The notes under the pieces were generated by a model that was not told the origin of the DNA, did not search any database, and worked only from the letters and a program-made list of their open reading frames with translations. The position numbers were made by a program, and so were the translations under genes. A stretch of DNA of 31,696 bases from an uncultured Eubacteriales bacterium. GTDB taxonomy: Bacteria > Bacillota > Clostridia > Oscillospirales > CAG-272. Positions 15,991-24,543 of this stretch are shown here, piece by piece (positions within the stretch are counted from its first letter, which is position 1; each line of letters begins with the position of its first letter). The stretch spans positions 1 through 31,696 of the forward strand of contig URAP01000020.1 of the NCBI GenBank assembly GCA_900545935.1. Reading direction: 5' to 3'.

Positions 15991-17688
15991 TCAGCCCTGT
16001 TCTGCCTGAGGGGGAGTGTGATGCGGCAGACGCACGGTAACGGTCGTCCCCTCCCCAAGTGTACTCTCAAGCGAGACGGCAGCGCCGAGAACGGCTGCTG
16101 CGTGCTTAACTATTGAGAGACCGAGACCGGTGCCTCCGACCTCCTTTGAGCGGCTCTTATCCACGCGGTAGAAGCGTTCAAACACCCTCTCGCGCGCCTC
16201 GGGAGGAATTCCGATCCCGGTATCGGCGACCGAGAGCACCGTACCGTCCCCATCGTCGCGCAGCGTAAGCCTGACCGTACCGCCGGGATGATTGTACTTT
16301 ACGGCATTGTCAAGCAGATTGTACAGCACCGCAGAAACGAGCGGAGGCACGGTATACACCGTCCGTGTCTGCAGCCCGCTCATATTCGACTCGAGCGTTA
16401 CGCCCGCGCGCTCAGCCGCAGGCTCTATCGTACGCACCGCAGCTGCGGCAAGCTCGCCGAGATCGGCATTCTGCCACTGCATATCACCCGCGCCTTCGTC
16501 GAGATGCGAGAGCTTGATTATATCCTCGACAAGCGCTATCATCCGCCGGGACTCCGCGCTGATGCGCTCGGAGAAGCGCGGCACGTCCTCCGGCTTCACC
16601 ATTCCGCTCGAGAGCAGCTCGGCACAGCCGGATATGTTCTGGAGCGGTGTTTTCAGCTCGTGCGAAACATTGGCGGTAAACTCGCGCCGCGTCTGCTCCG
16701 CCCTCTCCTTTTCGGTGATATCGAATATAATGAGCGCTATGCCCGAGACCGTGCTGCCCGACATTATCGGGCTTGCGCACAGCTGATAGCTGCCGCCGTC
16801 AAGTTCGATTATGCGCTCACAGTGTCCGCCGTTCTGCGCGGTCGCTATCAGCTCGCGCAGCTCCCCACTGTCGCTGAAGAGCAGCAGGTCCTTGCCTATG
16901 CAATAGCTGCTGATGCCGAGCAGACGAAGCGCCGAGTCGTTGATACTGAGTACGGCGCCGCTATCGCTGAGCAGGACTATACCCTCGCTCATATTGCGGG
17001 TCGCGGTATCGAATTCCTTTGTCTTTCGGTCAAGCTCCGCCTTTTGTATGCGCAGCTGATTCTTCTGACCGATAATGCGGTCGACGAGCGGAGAAAGCTC
17101 CTCGTAATAGCTGCCAGGCTCGGGATGCTCAAGGTCAAGCTCGTTGAGCGGACGCACGATGCGGCGGGACAGCCGATATGCAAGCAGCAGCGAGAGCGCA
17201 AGCGCAATGCCGAATACCGTGAGTATCGGCGATATCATAGACAGAATAAGCACCCACCAGCTGAGATGCGATGCGGACAGGCGGAGCACCGAGCCGTCTC
17301 CGAGGCGGCGCGCGCAGTATAGCTGACGCTCGGTGAGCGTTGTAGAATAGCGCGAGCTCTCGCCCTCGCCGCTCTCGAGCGCAGCCTTTATCTCCTCGCG
17401 CTCGAGATGGTTCTCCATTCCATTGGTATCTGCCTTGTTATCGTAGGTCACGCTGCCGTCCGGCTGTATCCACGTTATTCGCAGATCGTCGTCGGTAGCA
17501 TCGAGCGAACGGAGATAATCGGCACCGGATATCTCAACGGCATCTGCCACAAGCTCGGTCTCCGAGCGCAGCCGTGTCATCTGTGTACCCGAAAAATAAT
17601 CGTACAGCACACCCATTATCAGCACGAGCGAAGCGAGAAATACCGCTATCGCGACCGAGCTTATCGAACGGAAAATGCGGCTCGTCAT
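15991..17688 (-). CDS. phoR: PhoR-like sensor histidine kinase
   Basis: A membrane histidine kinase, partner of the regulator encoded just upstream. Transmembrane segments lie at about 8-30 and 143-171 around a 110-residue extracytoplasmic sensor. A HAMP-like linker follows (SRRIVRPLNEL), then a PAS domain (about 225-325, NMSEGIVLLSDSGAVLSIND), HisKA with VSHELKTPLQN (phospho-acceptor His 343), and the HATPase domain (about 440-557) with N, G1 and G2 boxes (LDNAVKYN, VADTGIGIP, GGTGLGLSIVK). At 565 residues it has the PhoR architecture. Its ATG overlaps the TAA of the regulator by one base, with GGAGAGG just upstream, so translation is coupled. The phosphate role is inferred from architecture only; no pst or phoU gene is in the window. 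Confidence 0.85.
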   Translation of the reverse strand: MTSRIFRSISSVAIAVFLASLVLIMGVLYDYFSGTQMTRLRSETELVADAVEISGADYLRSLDATDDDLRITWIQPDGSVTYDNKADTNGMENHLEREEIKAALESGEGESSRYSTTLTERQLYCARRLGDGSVLRLSASHLSWWVLILSMISPILTVFGIALALSLLLAYRLSRRIVRPLNELDLEHPEPGSYYEELSPLVDRIIGQKNQLRIQKAELDRKTKEFDTATRNMSEGIVLLSDSGAVLSINDSALRLLGISSYCIGKDLLLFSDSGELRELIATAQNGGHCERIIELDGGSYQLCASPIMSGSTVSGIALIIFDITEKERAEQTRREFTANVSHELKTPLQNISGCAELLSSGMVKPEDVPRFSERISAESRRMIALVEDIIKLSHLDEGAGDMQWQNADLGELAAAAVRTIEPAAERAGVTLESNMSGLQTRTVYTVPPLVSAVLYNLLDNAVKYNHPGGTVRLTLRDDGDGTVLSVADTGIGIPPEARERVFERFYRVDKSRSKEVGGTGLGLSIVKHAAAVLGAAVSLESTLGEGTTVTVRLPHHTPPQAEQG

Positions 17689-18356
17689 TACCTCTCCTCC
17701 ATTCTGTACCCGACGCCGCGCACCGTTTCAATAAGCTCTCCGGCATCGCCGAGCTTTGTGCGCAGCGTTCCGATATGCACATCCACCGTACGCGTCTCGC
17801 CGATGTAGTCAACACCCCATATGTGCGCGAGCAGCTGGTCGCGGGTAAATACAACACCCTTATTTTCCGCAAAGAGCCGCAGCAGCTCAAACTCCTTGAG
17901 CGTCAGCGTTACCTCATTGCCGCCGACCGTAACGCGATGACGCACAACATCAAGTGCTATCGGTCCGACGGTAAGAACACCGCTGCTGTGCGGAGCGCTG
18001 CGGCGCAGCACGGCACGGACGCGGGAGACCATCTCCATCATGCCGAAGGGCTTTGCAAGATAATCGTCAGCGCCGAGATCGAGTCCTATCACCTTGTCAT
18101 ACTCGGTCCCCTTTGCCGTCGCCATTATTACGGGTATATCTGCGGTAGCGGAGTTCTCGCGCAGCTTTTTCAGGATGGTTATCCCGTCCTCGCCGGGGAG
18201 CATAATATCGAGCATGATAAGCTCGGGACGTACCGTGTGCAGCGCCTCCCACAGCCCGGCGGAGTCGGGAAAGCCCTTTGCCTCATAGCCTGATACCGCC
18301 AATGTATATGTCATCAGGTCGCGAATGCCGTTATCGTCCTCAACACAGTAGATCAT
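17688..18356 (-). CDS. phoP: PhoP/PhoB-like OmpR-family response regulator
   Basis: A cytosolic DNA-binding regulator activated by phosphorylation. The receiver domain (1-115) has the acidic pair at residues 7-8, the phospho-acceptor Asp 50 in MLDIMLPGEDG, the Thr/Ala switch segment MATAKG and Lys in LAKPFG. The winged-helix effector (about 128-220) contains LTLKEFELLRLFAENKGVVFTRDQLL and the recognition part RTVDVHIGTLRTKLG, followed by VRGVGYRMEE. It is 222 residues long. The start ATG has AAGGAAGG about 10 bases upstream. The upstream 93-base gap contains a TATAAT and TTTACA/CTTACA motifs that may be an autoregulatory operator. It is followed without a gap by its kinase. Confidence 0.88.
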   Translation of the reverse strand: MIYCVEDDNGIRDLMTYTLAVSGYEAKGFPDSAGLWEALHTVRPELIMLDIMLPGEDGITILKKLRENSATADIPVIMATAKGTEYDKVIGLDLGADDYLAKPFGMMEMVSRVRAVLRRSAPHSSGVLTVGPIALDVVRHRVTVGGNEVTLTLKEFELLRLFAENKGVVFTRDQLLAHIWGVDYIGETRTVDVHIGTLRTKLGDAGELIETVRGVGYRMEER

Positions 18357-18386
18357 CTGCGATACCTTCCTTTCTTACACACCTTT

Positions 18387-18430
18387 ATTATACACCGTTT
18401 ATGTAAGCTCTCATAGCGGCGTTTTGTAAA
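18387..18430 (-). promoter_or_regulatory. Candidate autoregulated promoter of the PhoP/PhoR-like pair
   Basis: On the minus strand TATAAT lies at 18392-18387 with no good -35. Upstream are TTTACA (18430-18425) and CTTACA (18407-18402), 23 bases apart, close to two helical turns. These resemble the TT(A/C)ACA half-sites known for Bacillus PhoP. The operator is inferred. Confidence 0.45.
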
Positions 18431-18449
18431 ATCGAGGTAAAGTCCGCTG

Positions 18450-19778
18450 TTACATCGGCAGCGAGACGGTTATGCGAAAGCTGCTTCCGTCCTCGCTCGA
18501 GGCGCGTATCCTGCCGCCGTGCAATACCGCTATCGCCTTGGCTATCGACAGCCCTATACCGTGCCCGCCGGTCTCCGAATTGCGCGATGCGTCGGTACGG
18601 TAAAAGCGGTCGAATACCCTATCGAGCTGTGACCGGTCTATCGGCAGCACGGAACGATTTTCAACCGTCAGCACCGCCTGCCTGCCCTGACGCGCAAGTC
18701 CGAGCGATACGGTGCTGCCCTCGGGCGAATACTTGAGCGCATTTTCAAGCAAAATTCCGACAAGGCGGCGCACCGCCTCGCCGTCGCCGCAAAGCGTGAG
18801 CATCGGCTGAATATCGAGTCGCAGCTCCTTGCCCTGCCCCGCCGCCACCGAGCGAAACGGCGATGCAGCCTCCGTGACCAGCTCGGATATCGGGAACTCC
18901 ACCCTTGTGCCGACTCGCTCGGATTCCTCCATACGCGACAGCGTGACAAGCTCGTCTGTCAGGCTGCGCAGCCGCCGCGTCTGCTCGGATATATCATCAA
19001 GGCATTCGTTTTCGCCTATCTCGGAGGCGAGCAGGTCGACATTTGCGGCGATAACGGTGAGCGGAGTTTTTATCTCATGCCCGGCATCGGTTATAAACTG
19101 CCTCTGCTTGGCATAGCTCTCGGCAATAGGACGGATTATCCTGCCTGACAGAATAAACATAATGACAAAGACAACGGCAAGCCCCGCCGCCGACATTATT
19201 ATGCTCGCGTACATAAAGCTGCGAAAGGAATCGAGCCGCCTGCCGCAATCGAGAAACACTATGCGTTCTCCGTCCGCGTCCGCGCTGCGCGCATAGCGAA
19301 AGCTGCCGACAAAGCCGCGCTCTCTGTCCGCACGGACCTGCTGTACATATCCCGCAGCGTCCTCCTCGCTCACCGATGCAATGCGGCTGACATCGGTCGA
19401 GATAATGCTGCCGGAGGAGTCGAGAGTGACAGAGAAATAGCGCGACTCAAACGGTATCTCTGGCGACATTCCGGGCGGAAGATGTACACCGTGACTTTTG
19501 CCCGGGTCAGTGCTCGCCTGCGGAGGCTTGATACCGTCGGGCGGAGCATTCTCCTCATCGGAGCCGTGCGCCGACAGCTCGCCGTCCGGTGTGTTATCGG
19601 TATCTGACAGCTCGGGAAAGCTGCCGCCGTTCCCGGCAAGCACCGACAGCACGGCATTCGACTCGCGCACGACCGAGCGATAGTTCATCAGATTCATTCC
19701 CGCCACGATAATGCCGAGCAGCACAAGCAGCGAGACGGTAGCGAGGATGAGAAAGCGCAGCTTAATCCTTTTTATCAT
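18450..19778 (-). CDS. Sensor histidine kinase of the second two-component pair
   Basis: A membrane kinase of 442 residues. Transmembrane segments lie at about 9-28 and 189-211. The extracytoplasmic region between them (about 160 residues) begins with a Pro/Ser/Asp-rich linker (50-110) and continues with RYFSVTLDSSGSIISTDVSRIASVS, the form common in kinases of the Clostridia surface-polymer type. The H-box is FITDAGHEIKTPLTVI (His 234), and the ATPase boxes are LENALKYS, a weakly conserved G1 region, and GGHGIGLSIAKAIA. No PAS domain and only a minimal HAMP linker are present. The ATG lies inside the end of the regulator gene (17-base overlap), so translation is coupled. It probably responds to an envelope signal; the signal itself is unknown. 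Confidence 0.88.
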   Translation of the reverse strand: MIKRIKLRFLILATVSLLVLLGIIVAGMNLMNYRSVVRESNAVLSVLAGNGGSFPELSDTDNTPDGELSAHGSDEENAPPDGIKPPQASTDPGKSHGVHLPPGMSPEIPFESRYFSVTLDSSGSIISTDVSRIASVSEEDAAGYVQQVRADRERGFVGSFRYARSADADGERIVFLDCGRRLDSFRSFMYASIIMSAAGLAVVFVIMFILSGRIIRPIAESYAKQRQFITDAGHEIKTPLTVIAANVDLLASEIGENECLDDISEQTRRLRSLTDELVTLSRMEESERVGTRVEFPISELVTEAASPFRSVAAGQGKELRLDIQPMLTLCGDGEAVRRLVGILLENALKYSPEGSTVSLGLARQGRQAVLTVENRSVLPIDRSQLDRVFDRFYRTDASRNSETGGHGIGLSIAKAIAVLHGGRIRASSEDGSSFRITVSLPM

Positions 19779-20451
19779 TCCGATCGTCCACCTCTATCAC
19801 ATACCCTACGCCGCGATTCAGGCGTATGGTAACATTCGCTCCGAGCGCTGCGAGCTTCTTTCTCAGATAAGACATGTACACCCAGACCACATTGATCTCG
19901 GAATCGCTGTCGAGTCCCCACACGCGGCCGAATATCCTCTCCTGCCGATGAACGCGGCTCGGGTCGGACATGAGCAGCTCCATCACCTGAAACTCCTTAC
20001 CGGTCAGCCGGAAGCTCCCGCCCGGAGCGGAAAGCTCGTAGGTCGTGCGGTCGAGTGTGAGGTTGCCGAGCGTCAGTCTTGCGCCCGCACCGACCGACGG
20101 TCGGGTTATGGCACGGATCGCCGCAAGCAGCTCCTTGGCATCAAACGGCTTGGTCAGATAATAATCCGCGCCGCTGTCGAGACCGCGCACCTTATCGTCC
20201 ACCTCGGACTTTGCGGTCAGTACCAGCACAGGAATGCCGTTTCCGCGCTCGCGTATCTTCTTCAGCGCGGTTATGCCGTCCATAACCGGCATCATAACAT
20301 CGAGAATAACAGCATCGTAATTTCCGCAGTCGAGATATTCGAGTGCATCGGCTCCGTTGCCGACGGAATCCGCCGAATAATAACCCTTTTCGAGTATTTT
20401 TACTATTGCCCGTGCCAGCGAGCGTTCATCCTCCACCACAAGGATACGCAA
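19762..20451 (-). CDS. OmpR-family response regulator of the second pair
   Basis: A 229-residue regulator. The receiver has the acidic pair at 8-9, phospho-acceptor Asp 51 in VILDVMMPVMDG, LTAKSEVDDKVRGLDSGADYYLTKPFD with the switch Thr and Lys, and a winged-helix effector from about 130 (LTLGNLTLDRTTYELS, FRLTGKEFQVMELLMSDPSRVHRQERI, VWVYMSYLRKKL, NRGVGYVIE). The start is TTG at 20451, with GGGAGG about 8 bases upstream. It has its own near-consensus promoter 45 bases upstream and follows the VTC/DUF4956/beta-helix operon in the same direction, so it is a reasonable candidate regulator of that operon. Confidence 0.9.
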   Translation of the reverse strand: MRILVVEDERSLARAIVKILEKGYYSADSVGNGADALEYLDCGNYDAVILDVMMPVMDGITALKKIRERGNGIPVLVLTAKSEVDDKVRGLDSGADYYLTKPFDAKELLAAIRAITRPSVGAGARLTLGNLTLDRTTYELSAPGGSFRLTGKEFQVMELLMSDPSRVHRQERIFGRVWGLDSDSEINVVWVYMSYLRKKLAALGANVTIRLNRGVGYVIEVDDRNDKKD

Positions 20452-20495
20452 ATCAATCGCCTCCCCACTGTTTTATGCCTTTTTTATTCACCACT

Positions 20496-20524
20496 ATTAT
20501 AACATGCTTGCCGTCGGTTGTCAC
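20496..20524 (-). promoter_or_regulatory. Sigma-A promoter of the second two-component pair
   Basis: GTGACA (20524-20519) and TATAAT (20501-20496) are separated by 17 bases on the minus strand, directly before the TTG-started regulator gene. Confidence 0.8.
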
Positions 20525-20683
20525 CATAAATATACAGATTCTTTCATCTTCTGCATTCATATGTGCAGGATCGGTGCTCCGCCGATGCCGTATTCTTCTG
20601 CCGTGCCGGGATAATGAGCCTCCGTCGGCTATGCCCAAAATGCGCCGACATTTGTGCCATGCGAGCAGCTCGCGAACGACAAA

Positions 20684-20716
20684 GCAGACGGAAACGGCAA
20701 TCCGCCGCCCGTCTGC
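20684..20716 (-). terminator. Candidate terminator of the VTC/DUF4956/beta-helix operon
   Basis: An 8-bp stem pairs GCAGACGG (20684-20691) with CCGTCTGC (20709-20716), with a GC-rich 17-base loop that can pair further. It begins 8 bases past the stop of the surface-protein gene. On the minus strand it is followed by TTTGTCGTT, a moderate U-tract. Confidence 0.6.
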
Positions 20717-20724
20717 CTCATTAT

Positions 20725-23091
20725 TCAGCCCCTCTTACGGTAGAAGAATGCTATCGCAAGTCCGACGGCAAGCAATACAATACTGCCGATGAGCAGCGCC
20801 GCCTCCGTGCTAAAGCCGCCGTCGGTCGTTCCGGTCTCTGCACCGTCGGCATCTTCATTCTCTGTATTATCGCTTTCGGTACTGCCGTCAGGCGGTGTCG
20901 GCATATCGCCGCTGCCGCCCGGAGACTCTGGCATTCCGTCGTTTCCGTCCGAGTTCGGCATAGTCGGCATTCCGCCGTCTGCTCCGTCCGGGCGCTCCGG
21001 CGGTGTAAAGCTCCCGCTCTTATCGGAAAAGCCTGAGGAATTCGGAAAATCGGAGAGCTCGGGCATTTTCGAGGACTCGGACGTTTCCGATGAGTCCGAC
21101 GAGTCCGAGCCATTCGGGAAGGATGAAGCATCTGGAGGTGTCGGTCTGCCGTCCGAGCCGCCTCCCGATTCGCCGGACGGATCGAAATCGGAGCGGGACC
21201 GAGCATCAAAGCCACCGCCCGGCGAGCCTCCGAAGCCGCCCGTCCCCGTACCTCCGGAGCCGTAGCTGCCCGCCGTTTCACTCAGCGTCAGCAGCTCGGA
21301 ACTGTCACCTATCGCAAGTGTACAGCTGTCGCCGACCGAGAGTCCCGGGCAGCTGACCGTGACGGCGGTAAAGCCGAGCGGCACCTCATACGTGAGCAGG
21401 ATCGTGCCGTCAGAGTCGGTCAATGAGACCGTGCAGCCGTCCTCCGTCAGCGAAGCTATGACATAGGTTACGGACACCTGCGCCGAGGAGGAGTCGACCT
21501 CCTCGAGCATAGAGGAGCTGCCGCAGGCGACGAGGATGCCGCCGTCGATACGGCAGACACCGCCGTTCTCGCTTCCGTAATCGAGCGCGGTATTGTTGCC
21601 GCTGCCGCTCAGACTGATGTAGACCTCGCCGCCGTCTATCAGGATATCTCCGTTTGAATCTATGCCGTCGGCATCGCTGCCCTCCGAATTGATTATCACT
21701 ATCCTGCCGCCGCTGATATGCACGTATGGCAATGCATCGTCAGCCGTTTCGGCAGTCTCGGATGATCCGTCGGCGCCGACAATATCGGAGGTCTCGGACG
21801 CATCGGAAATATCTGGCGGTCCGTTATGCCCGACAGAGCTGCGGACATCACCGGAGTCGGTCGGGGCAAGAGTATCGGAAGAACCGCCCGACTCTGCGGA
21901 ATCCGTCGTTACGGCAGAAGCGGGCAGTGCGGCAGAGTCGGACACGTCTCCACCATCGGTTTTGCCGCCCGGCATATTGCCTCCGAAGCGGTCTGAGCCG
22001 TCGCCGCCGAAATTATCGGCACCACCGAAATCACCTGCACCGCCGAAATCACCTGCACCGCCGAAACCGCCCGCAGACGAACCACCGCAGGCGTTTATGC
22101 CGTCGTCGGTACTGTACACGGTGATATCTCCGCCGGTTATGTCGATCGCCGGTGCCTCGATACCCTCGTAGCAGCGGCTGATGCTCAGCACCGCACCGTC
22201 TGCGAGCGATATCGAGCTGTCCGAATGGATACCGTCGTCGCCCGCATAGATATCAAACGCCCCGGCGAGCAGTGTTATACCACCGACGGTATGTATTCCG
22301 TCATCCTCCGCGCTTATTCCGATGCTGCCCGACTCGATATACAGCTCGCCGTTCTCGCTGCCTACGCTCATGCCGTCGTCGCCCGCTTCAAGCGTGAGCA
22401 CCGCCTCCCGCATGCAGAGCCTGTCGCCCGCATGTATCGCGTCGGTCGGGGCGCTCACCGTGATGCTGCCTCCGGTTATGACAAGATCGTCGTTTGCCGC
22501 TATGCCGTGCTTATAGCCGGCAGTAACTGTCAGCGAGCCGCTGCCGTTTATGGTGAGATCGTCGTGCGAAAAGATAGCTCCGTCGTGCTTATCGGCAAGA
22601 GCCTCGGCACTGTATTCCGCGCCGCTCTCGACCGTGTTCTCGCTGCCATCGGCAAGGGTGAGAAACACCTTGTCAGCGCCTGCAACGTATATAGCCGCAT
22701 CGTCGGAGCAGCTGAGCGACACGCCGCTCAGCATTATCCACACCTTGGCGTTGTCAGCCGCATCGACCCTTATGCTGCCGTCATCAAGCGTTCCGCTGAC
22801 GACATAGCGTCCCGCCGAGGTGATAATCAGATCGCCGCCGAGCATGTACGCGCCGCTGCCCGATACGCTTCCGCAGTCGCCGTCAAGCACCGCCGTTGTC
22901 ACGCCGTCGGTGCTCCAACTGCCGTCGAGGTCATTGTCCGTAAAGTACTGCGAGTCGGAATTCGCCTCGGTATCTCCGTCGTGCAGTACGGTGATGCCGA
23001 GATTCTCTCCGTTCATAAACAGCACCGTAATGACCAGTGCGGCAGCGATAACGGCAAGGCATATCCTGTCAATGTTCCTGTGCGTTGACAT
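20725..23091 (-). CDS. Cthe_2159-like beta-helix carbohydrate-binding surface protein, C-terminally anchored
   Basis: A large (788 residues) exported protein. A signal anchor (about 9-27) is followed by a right-handed beta-helix of the Cthe_2159 family (Pfam DUF4353), whose founder from Clostridium thermocellum binds acidic polysaccharides with calcium. Signature strings are ITSAGRYVVSGTLDDGSI, VWIMLSGVSL, DKVFLTLADGSEN, HDDLTINGSGSLTV and repeated DDGI/GGxI turns (about 85-335). A Gly/Phe linker with GGAGDF repeats (342-371) and a Ser/Asp/Glu stretch split the helix. It resumes at about 455-525 (VHISGGRIVIIN, DADGIDSNGDILIDGG). A strand-rich module follows, then a Pro/Ser/Gly wall-spanning stretch (610-755) and a C-terminal transmembrane helix (762-783) ending FFYRKRG. 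The start is 8 bases after the DUF4956 stop. Confidence 0.85.
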   Translation of the reverse strand: MSTHRNIDRICLAVIAAALVITVLFMNGENLGITVLHDGDTEANSDSQYFTDNDLDGSWSTDGVTTAVLDGDCGSVSGSGAYMLGGDLIITSAGRYVVSGTLDDGSIRVDAADNAKVWIMLSGVSLSCSDDAAIYVAGADKVFLTLADGSENTVESGAEYSAEALADKHDGAIFSHDDLTINGSGSLTVTAGYKHGIAANDDLVITGGSITVSAPTDAIHAGDRLCMREAVLTLEAGDDGMSVGSENGELYIESGSIGISAEDDGIHTVGGITLLAGAFDIYAGDDGIHSDSSISLADGAVLSISRCYEGIEAPAIDITGGDITVYSTDDGINACGGSSAGGFGGAGDFGGAGDFGGADNFGGDGSDRFGGNMPGGKTDGGDVSDSAALPASAVTTDSAESGGSSDTLAPTDSGDVRSSVGHNGPPDISDASETSDIVGADGSSETAETADDALPYVHISGGRIVIINSEGSDADGIDSNGDILIDGGEVYISLSGSGNNTALDYGSENGGVCRIDGGILVACGSSSMLEEVDSSSAQVSVTYVIASLTEDGCTVSLTDSDGTILLTYEVPLGFTAVTVSCPGLSVGDSCTLAIGDSSELLTLSETAGSYGSGGTGTGGFGGSPGGGFDARSRSDFDPSGESGGGSDGRPTPPDASSFPNGSDSSDSSETSESSKMPELSDFPNSSGFSDKSGSFTPPERPDGADGGMPTMPNSDGNDGMPESPGGSGDMPTPPDGSTESDNTENEDADGAETGTTDGGFSTEAALLIGSIVLLAVGLAIAFFYRKRG
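22007..22072 (-). repeat. 18-bp tandem repeat encoding GGAGDF units
   Basis: About three and a half copies of an 18-base unit (CCGAAATCACCTGCACCG as read on the plus strand, in the middle two copies) encode the hexapeptide F-G-G-A-G-D and variants in the linker of the beta-helix protein. The two central copies are identical. Copy number could vary without changing the frame. Confidence 0.8.
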
Positions 23092-23099
23092 AGCCCGCC

Positions 23100-23771
23100 T
23101 CAGCCCATATAATCGCCGTTGTAGCTGACGAGCACGGCGCTCTCCACTCCGTCGAGCGCCGCAAGCTCGTTTATAAAGTCGGTATTATCCGAGGCGAGCC
23201 TTATCTCGGCATTCAGCTCGACAAGCCCCCTCTGCACCGTTTTGCTCTTGACGACGCAGCGCTTAGCGCACTTTCCGAGCAGCTCGAGCGCGGCACGCTC
23301 CGAATCGCCGCCACCGCAGCGGAGCACTACGATATACGGCTGAACATGCGAGCGGCGATTCGCGAATATCAGCAGCACAATGCCTATTATGACGCTGCCG
23401 AATACCGCAAGCGGTATCATTCCCGCGGCAAGAACGATGCCCGCAGCTATCGACCAGAATAGAAATGCGATGTCGAGCGGCTCCTTGATCGCGGAGCGAA
23501 AACGGACGATCGAGAGTGCGCCGACCATTCCGAGCGAAAGCACCACATTCGAGGTCACGGCGAGAATGACAAGGGTCGATATCATCGTCAGCGCAACGAG
23601 CGTCACGCCGAAGCTCGACGAATACATCACGCCGGCATAGGTCTTTTTATAAATAAAAAAGATAAACAATCCCACCGCAAACGACAGCAGGAGCGCAAGC
23701 GCCATATCGAGCAGGCTGACGCTCGTTACGTTCTCGAGAAAGCTCGATTTGAAGATATCACTGAATGTCAT
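23100..23771 (-). CDS. DUF4956 membrane protein
   Basis: A 223-residue integral membrane protein of the DUF4956 family. Hydrophobic segments lie at about 20-41, 52-75 and 100-135. The conserved loop LGMVGALSIVRFRSAIKEPLDIAFLFWSIAAGI is the family hallmark. The C-terminal soluble part (about 145-220) alternates strands and helices like a small ferredoxin-type domain. The molecular function is unknown. In many Firmicutes and Actinobacteria the gene lies beside a VTC-domain gene, often with CotH or a beta-helix protein, as here. The ATG has AGAGG about 9 bases upstream. It sits 71 bases after the VTC gene and 8 bases before the surface-protein gene, so the three form an operon. Confidence 0.88.
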   Translation of the reverse strand: MTFSDIFKSSFLENVTSVSLLDMALALLLSFAVGLFIFFIYKKTYAGVMYSSSFGVTLVALTMISTLVILAVTSNVVLSLGMVGALSIVRFRSAIKEPLDIAFLFWSIAAGIVLAAGMIPLAVFGSVIIGIVLLIFANRRSHVQPYIVVLRCGGGDSERAALELLGKCAKRCVVKSKTVQRGLVELNAEIRLASDNTDFINELAALDGVESAVLVSYNGDYMG

Positions 23772-23842
23772 AGTTTAATACCTCTGTTTCTTTTGTTATA
23801 AGCGGCTCGGCACCGCAACAGTACTGCGACGGCACCGGCACA

Positions 23843-24520
23843 TCAGCAATATATGCGGCATGCCGCATACTTTGAAAACGCGCAGCTGCGCTCTGCGGGC
23901 AGCTGTATTATGTCGCGTATCACCGAGGGCAGATATTCATCCCACTTTACCTCAAGCACGATCACATCCTCACCCGCCGGTACGGTTACAAGTTCGGGCG
24001 AAAAAGCGTCGATGCGGCGCAGTGCTGTACGAATATTGCCGTCAAGCGTTACTCGGACGTTTCCCGGTACATATATAAACGGCTCCCGCATATAGTCGAC
24101 AACCGTCTTTGCACGCAGTCCGCGACACTGCATCTTTGCCCGCAGCTCGCGTACGAGCGGCTGGGCTGACAGCGCAAGGATATCAAGGTCTCCCTCGGCG
24201 GCGGCGCGAGCCTCCTCGAGCGACAGCCTCGCCTGCTCCTTGGCGCACAGCCCGCCGAGCTTGCACTTTTTTTCAAGCATGATAAACGACAGGTCGCCGT
24301 TATAAAAGCGGATGCGAAACTTTTCCCGCCGGCTGACACCGTCGAGCTTCTCCCTCAGCGCGCTGTCCGATCCGTCGTCAAAATACAAACTGCGTATAAA
24401 ATACACCCCATTCCGGGCGTGACTGTCACTGTGCATCACCGCCCTCAGACGCGGACGCAGCTCTGCCGCCTCGAAGCGGTCTATGACATGCTTTACCTCA
24501 TGGCGGTATTTTGTCTCCAT
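23843..24520 (-). CDS. VTC-domain (polyphosphate polymerase-type) protein
   Basis: A 225-residue cytosolic protein made of one VTC tunnel domain. The yeast Vtc4 domain polymerises polyphosphate from ATP; the role of bacterial homologues is not settled. Family motifs are KYRHEVKHVID at the start, YFIRSLYFDD (35-50), REKFRIRFYN, MLEKKCK with the paired basic residues, DYMREPFIYVPGNVRVTLD, and VLEVKWDEYLPSVIRDIIQL with the metal-binding Glu. The alternating basic and acidic tunnel residues of the CYTH/TTM fold appear intact, so an active enzyme is plausible. The start has a strong AGGAGG. It is the first gene of the operon with DUF4956 and the beta-helix protein, and it diverges from the purine operon. 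Confidence 0.87.
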   Translation of the reverse strand: METKYRHEVKHVIDRFEAAELRPRLRAVMHSDSHARNGVYFIRSLYFDDGSDSALREKLDGVSRREKFRIRFYNGDLSFIMLEKKCKLGGLCAKEQARLSLEEARAAAEGDLDILALSAQPLVRELRAKMQCRGLRAKTVVDYMREPFIYVPGNVRVTLDGNIRTALRRIDAFSPELVTVPAGEDVIVLEVKWDEYLPSVIRDIIQLPAERSCAFSKYAACRIYC

Positions 24521-24543
24521 CGTATCTCCTCCTCTCCGACCGC

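Noticed and set aside
16288..17322. Plus-strand open frame of 344 codons opposite the first kinase
   Set aside because: Antisense shadow of the well-supported histidine kinase.
22225..23088. Plus-strand open frame of 287 codons opposite the beta-helix gene
   Set aside because: Antisense shadow; the minus strand encodes clear Cthe_2159-type repeats with a signal anchor.
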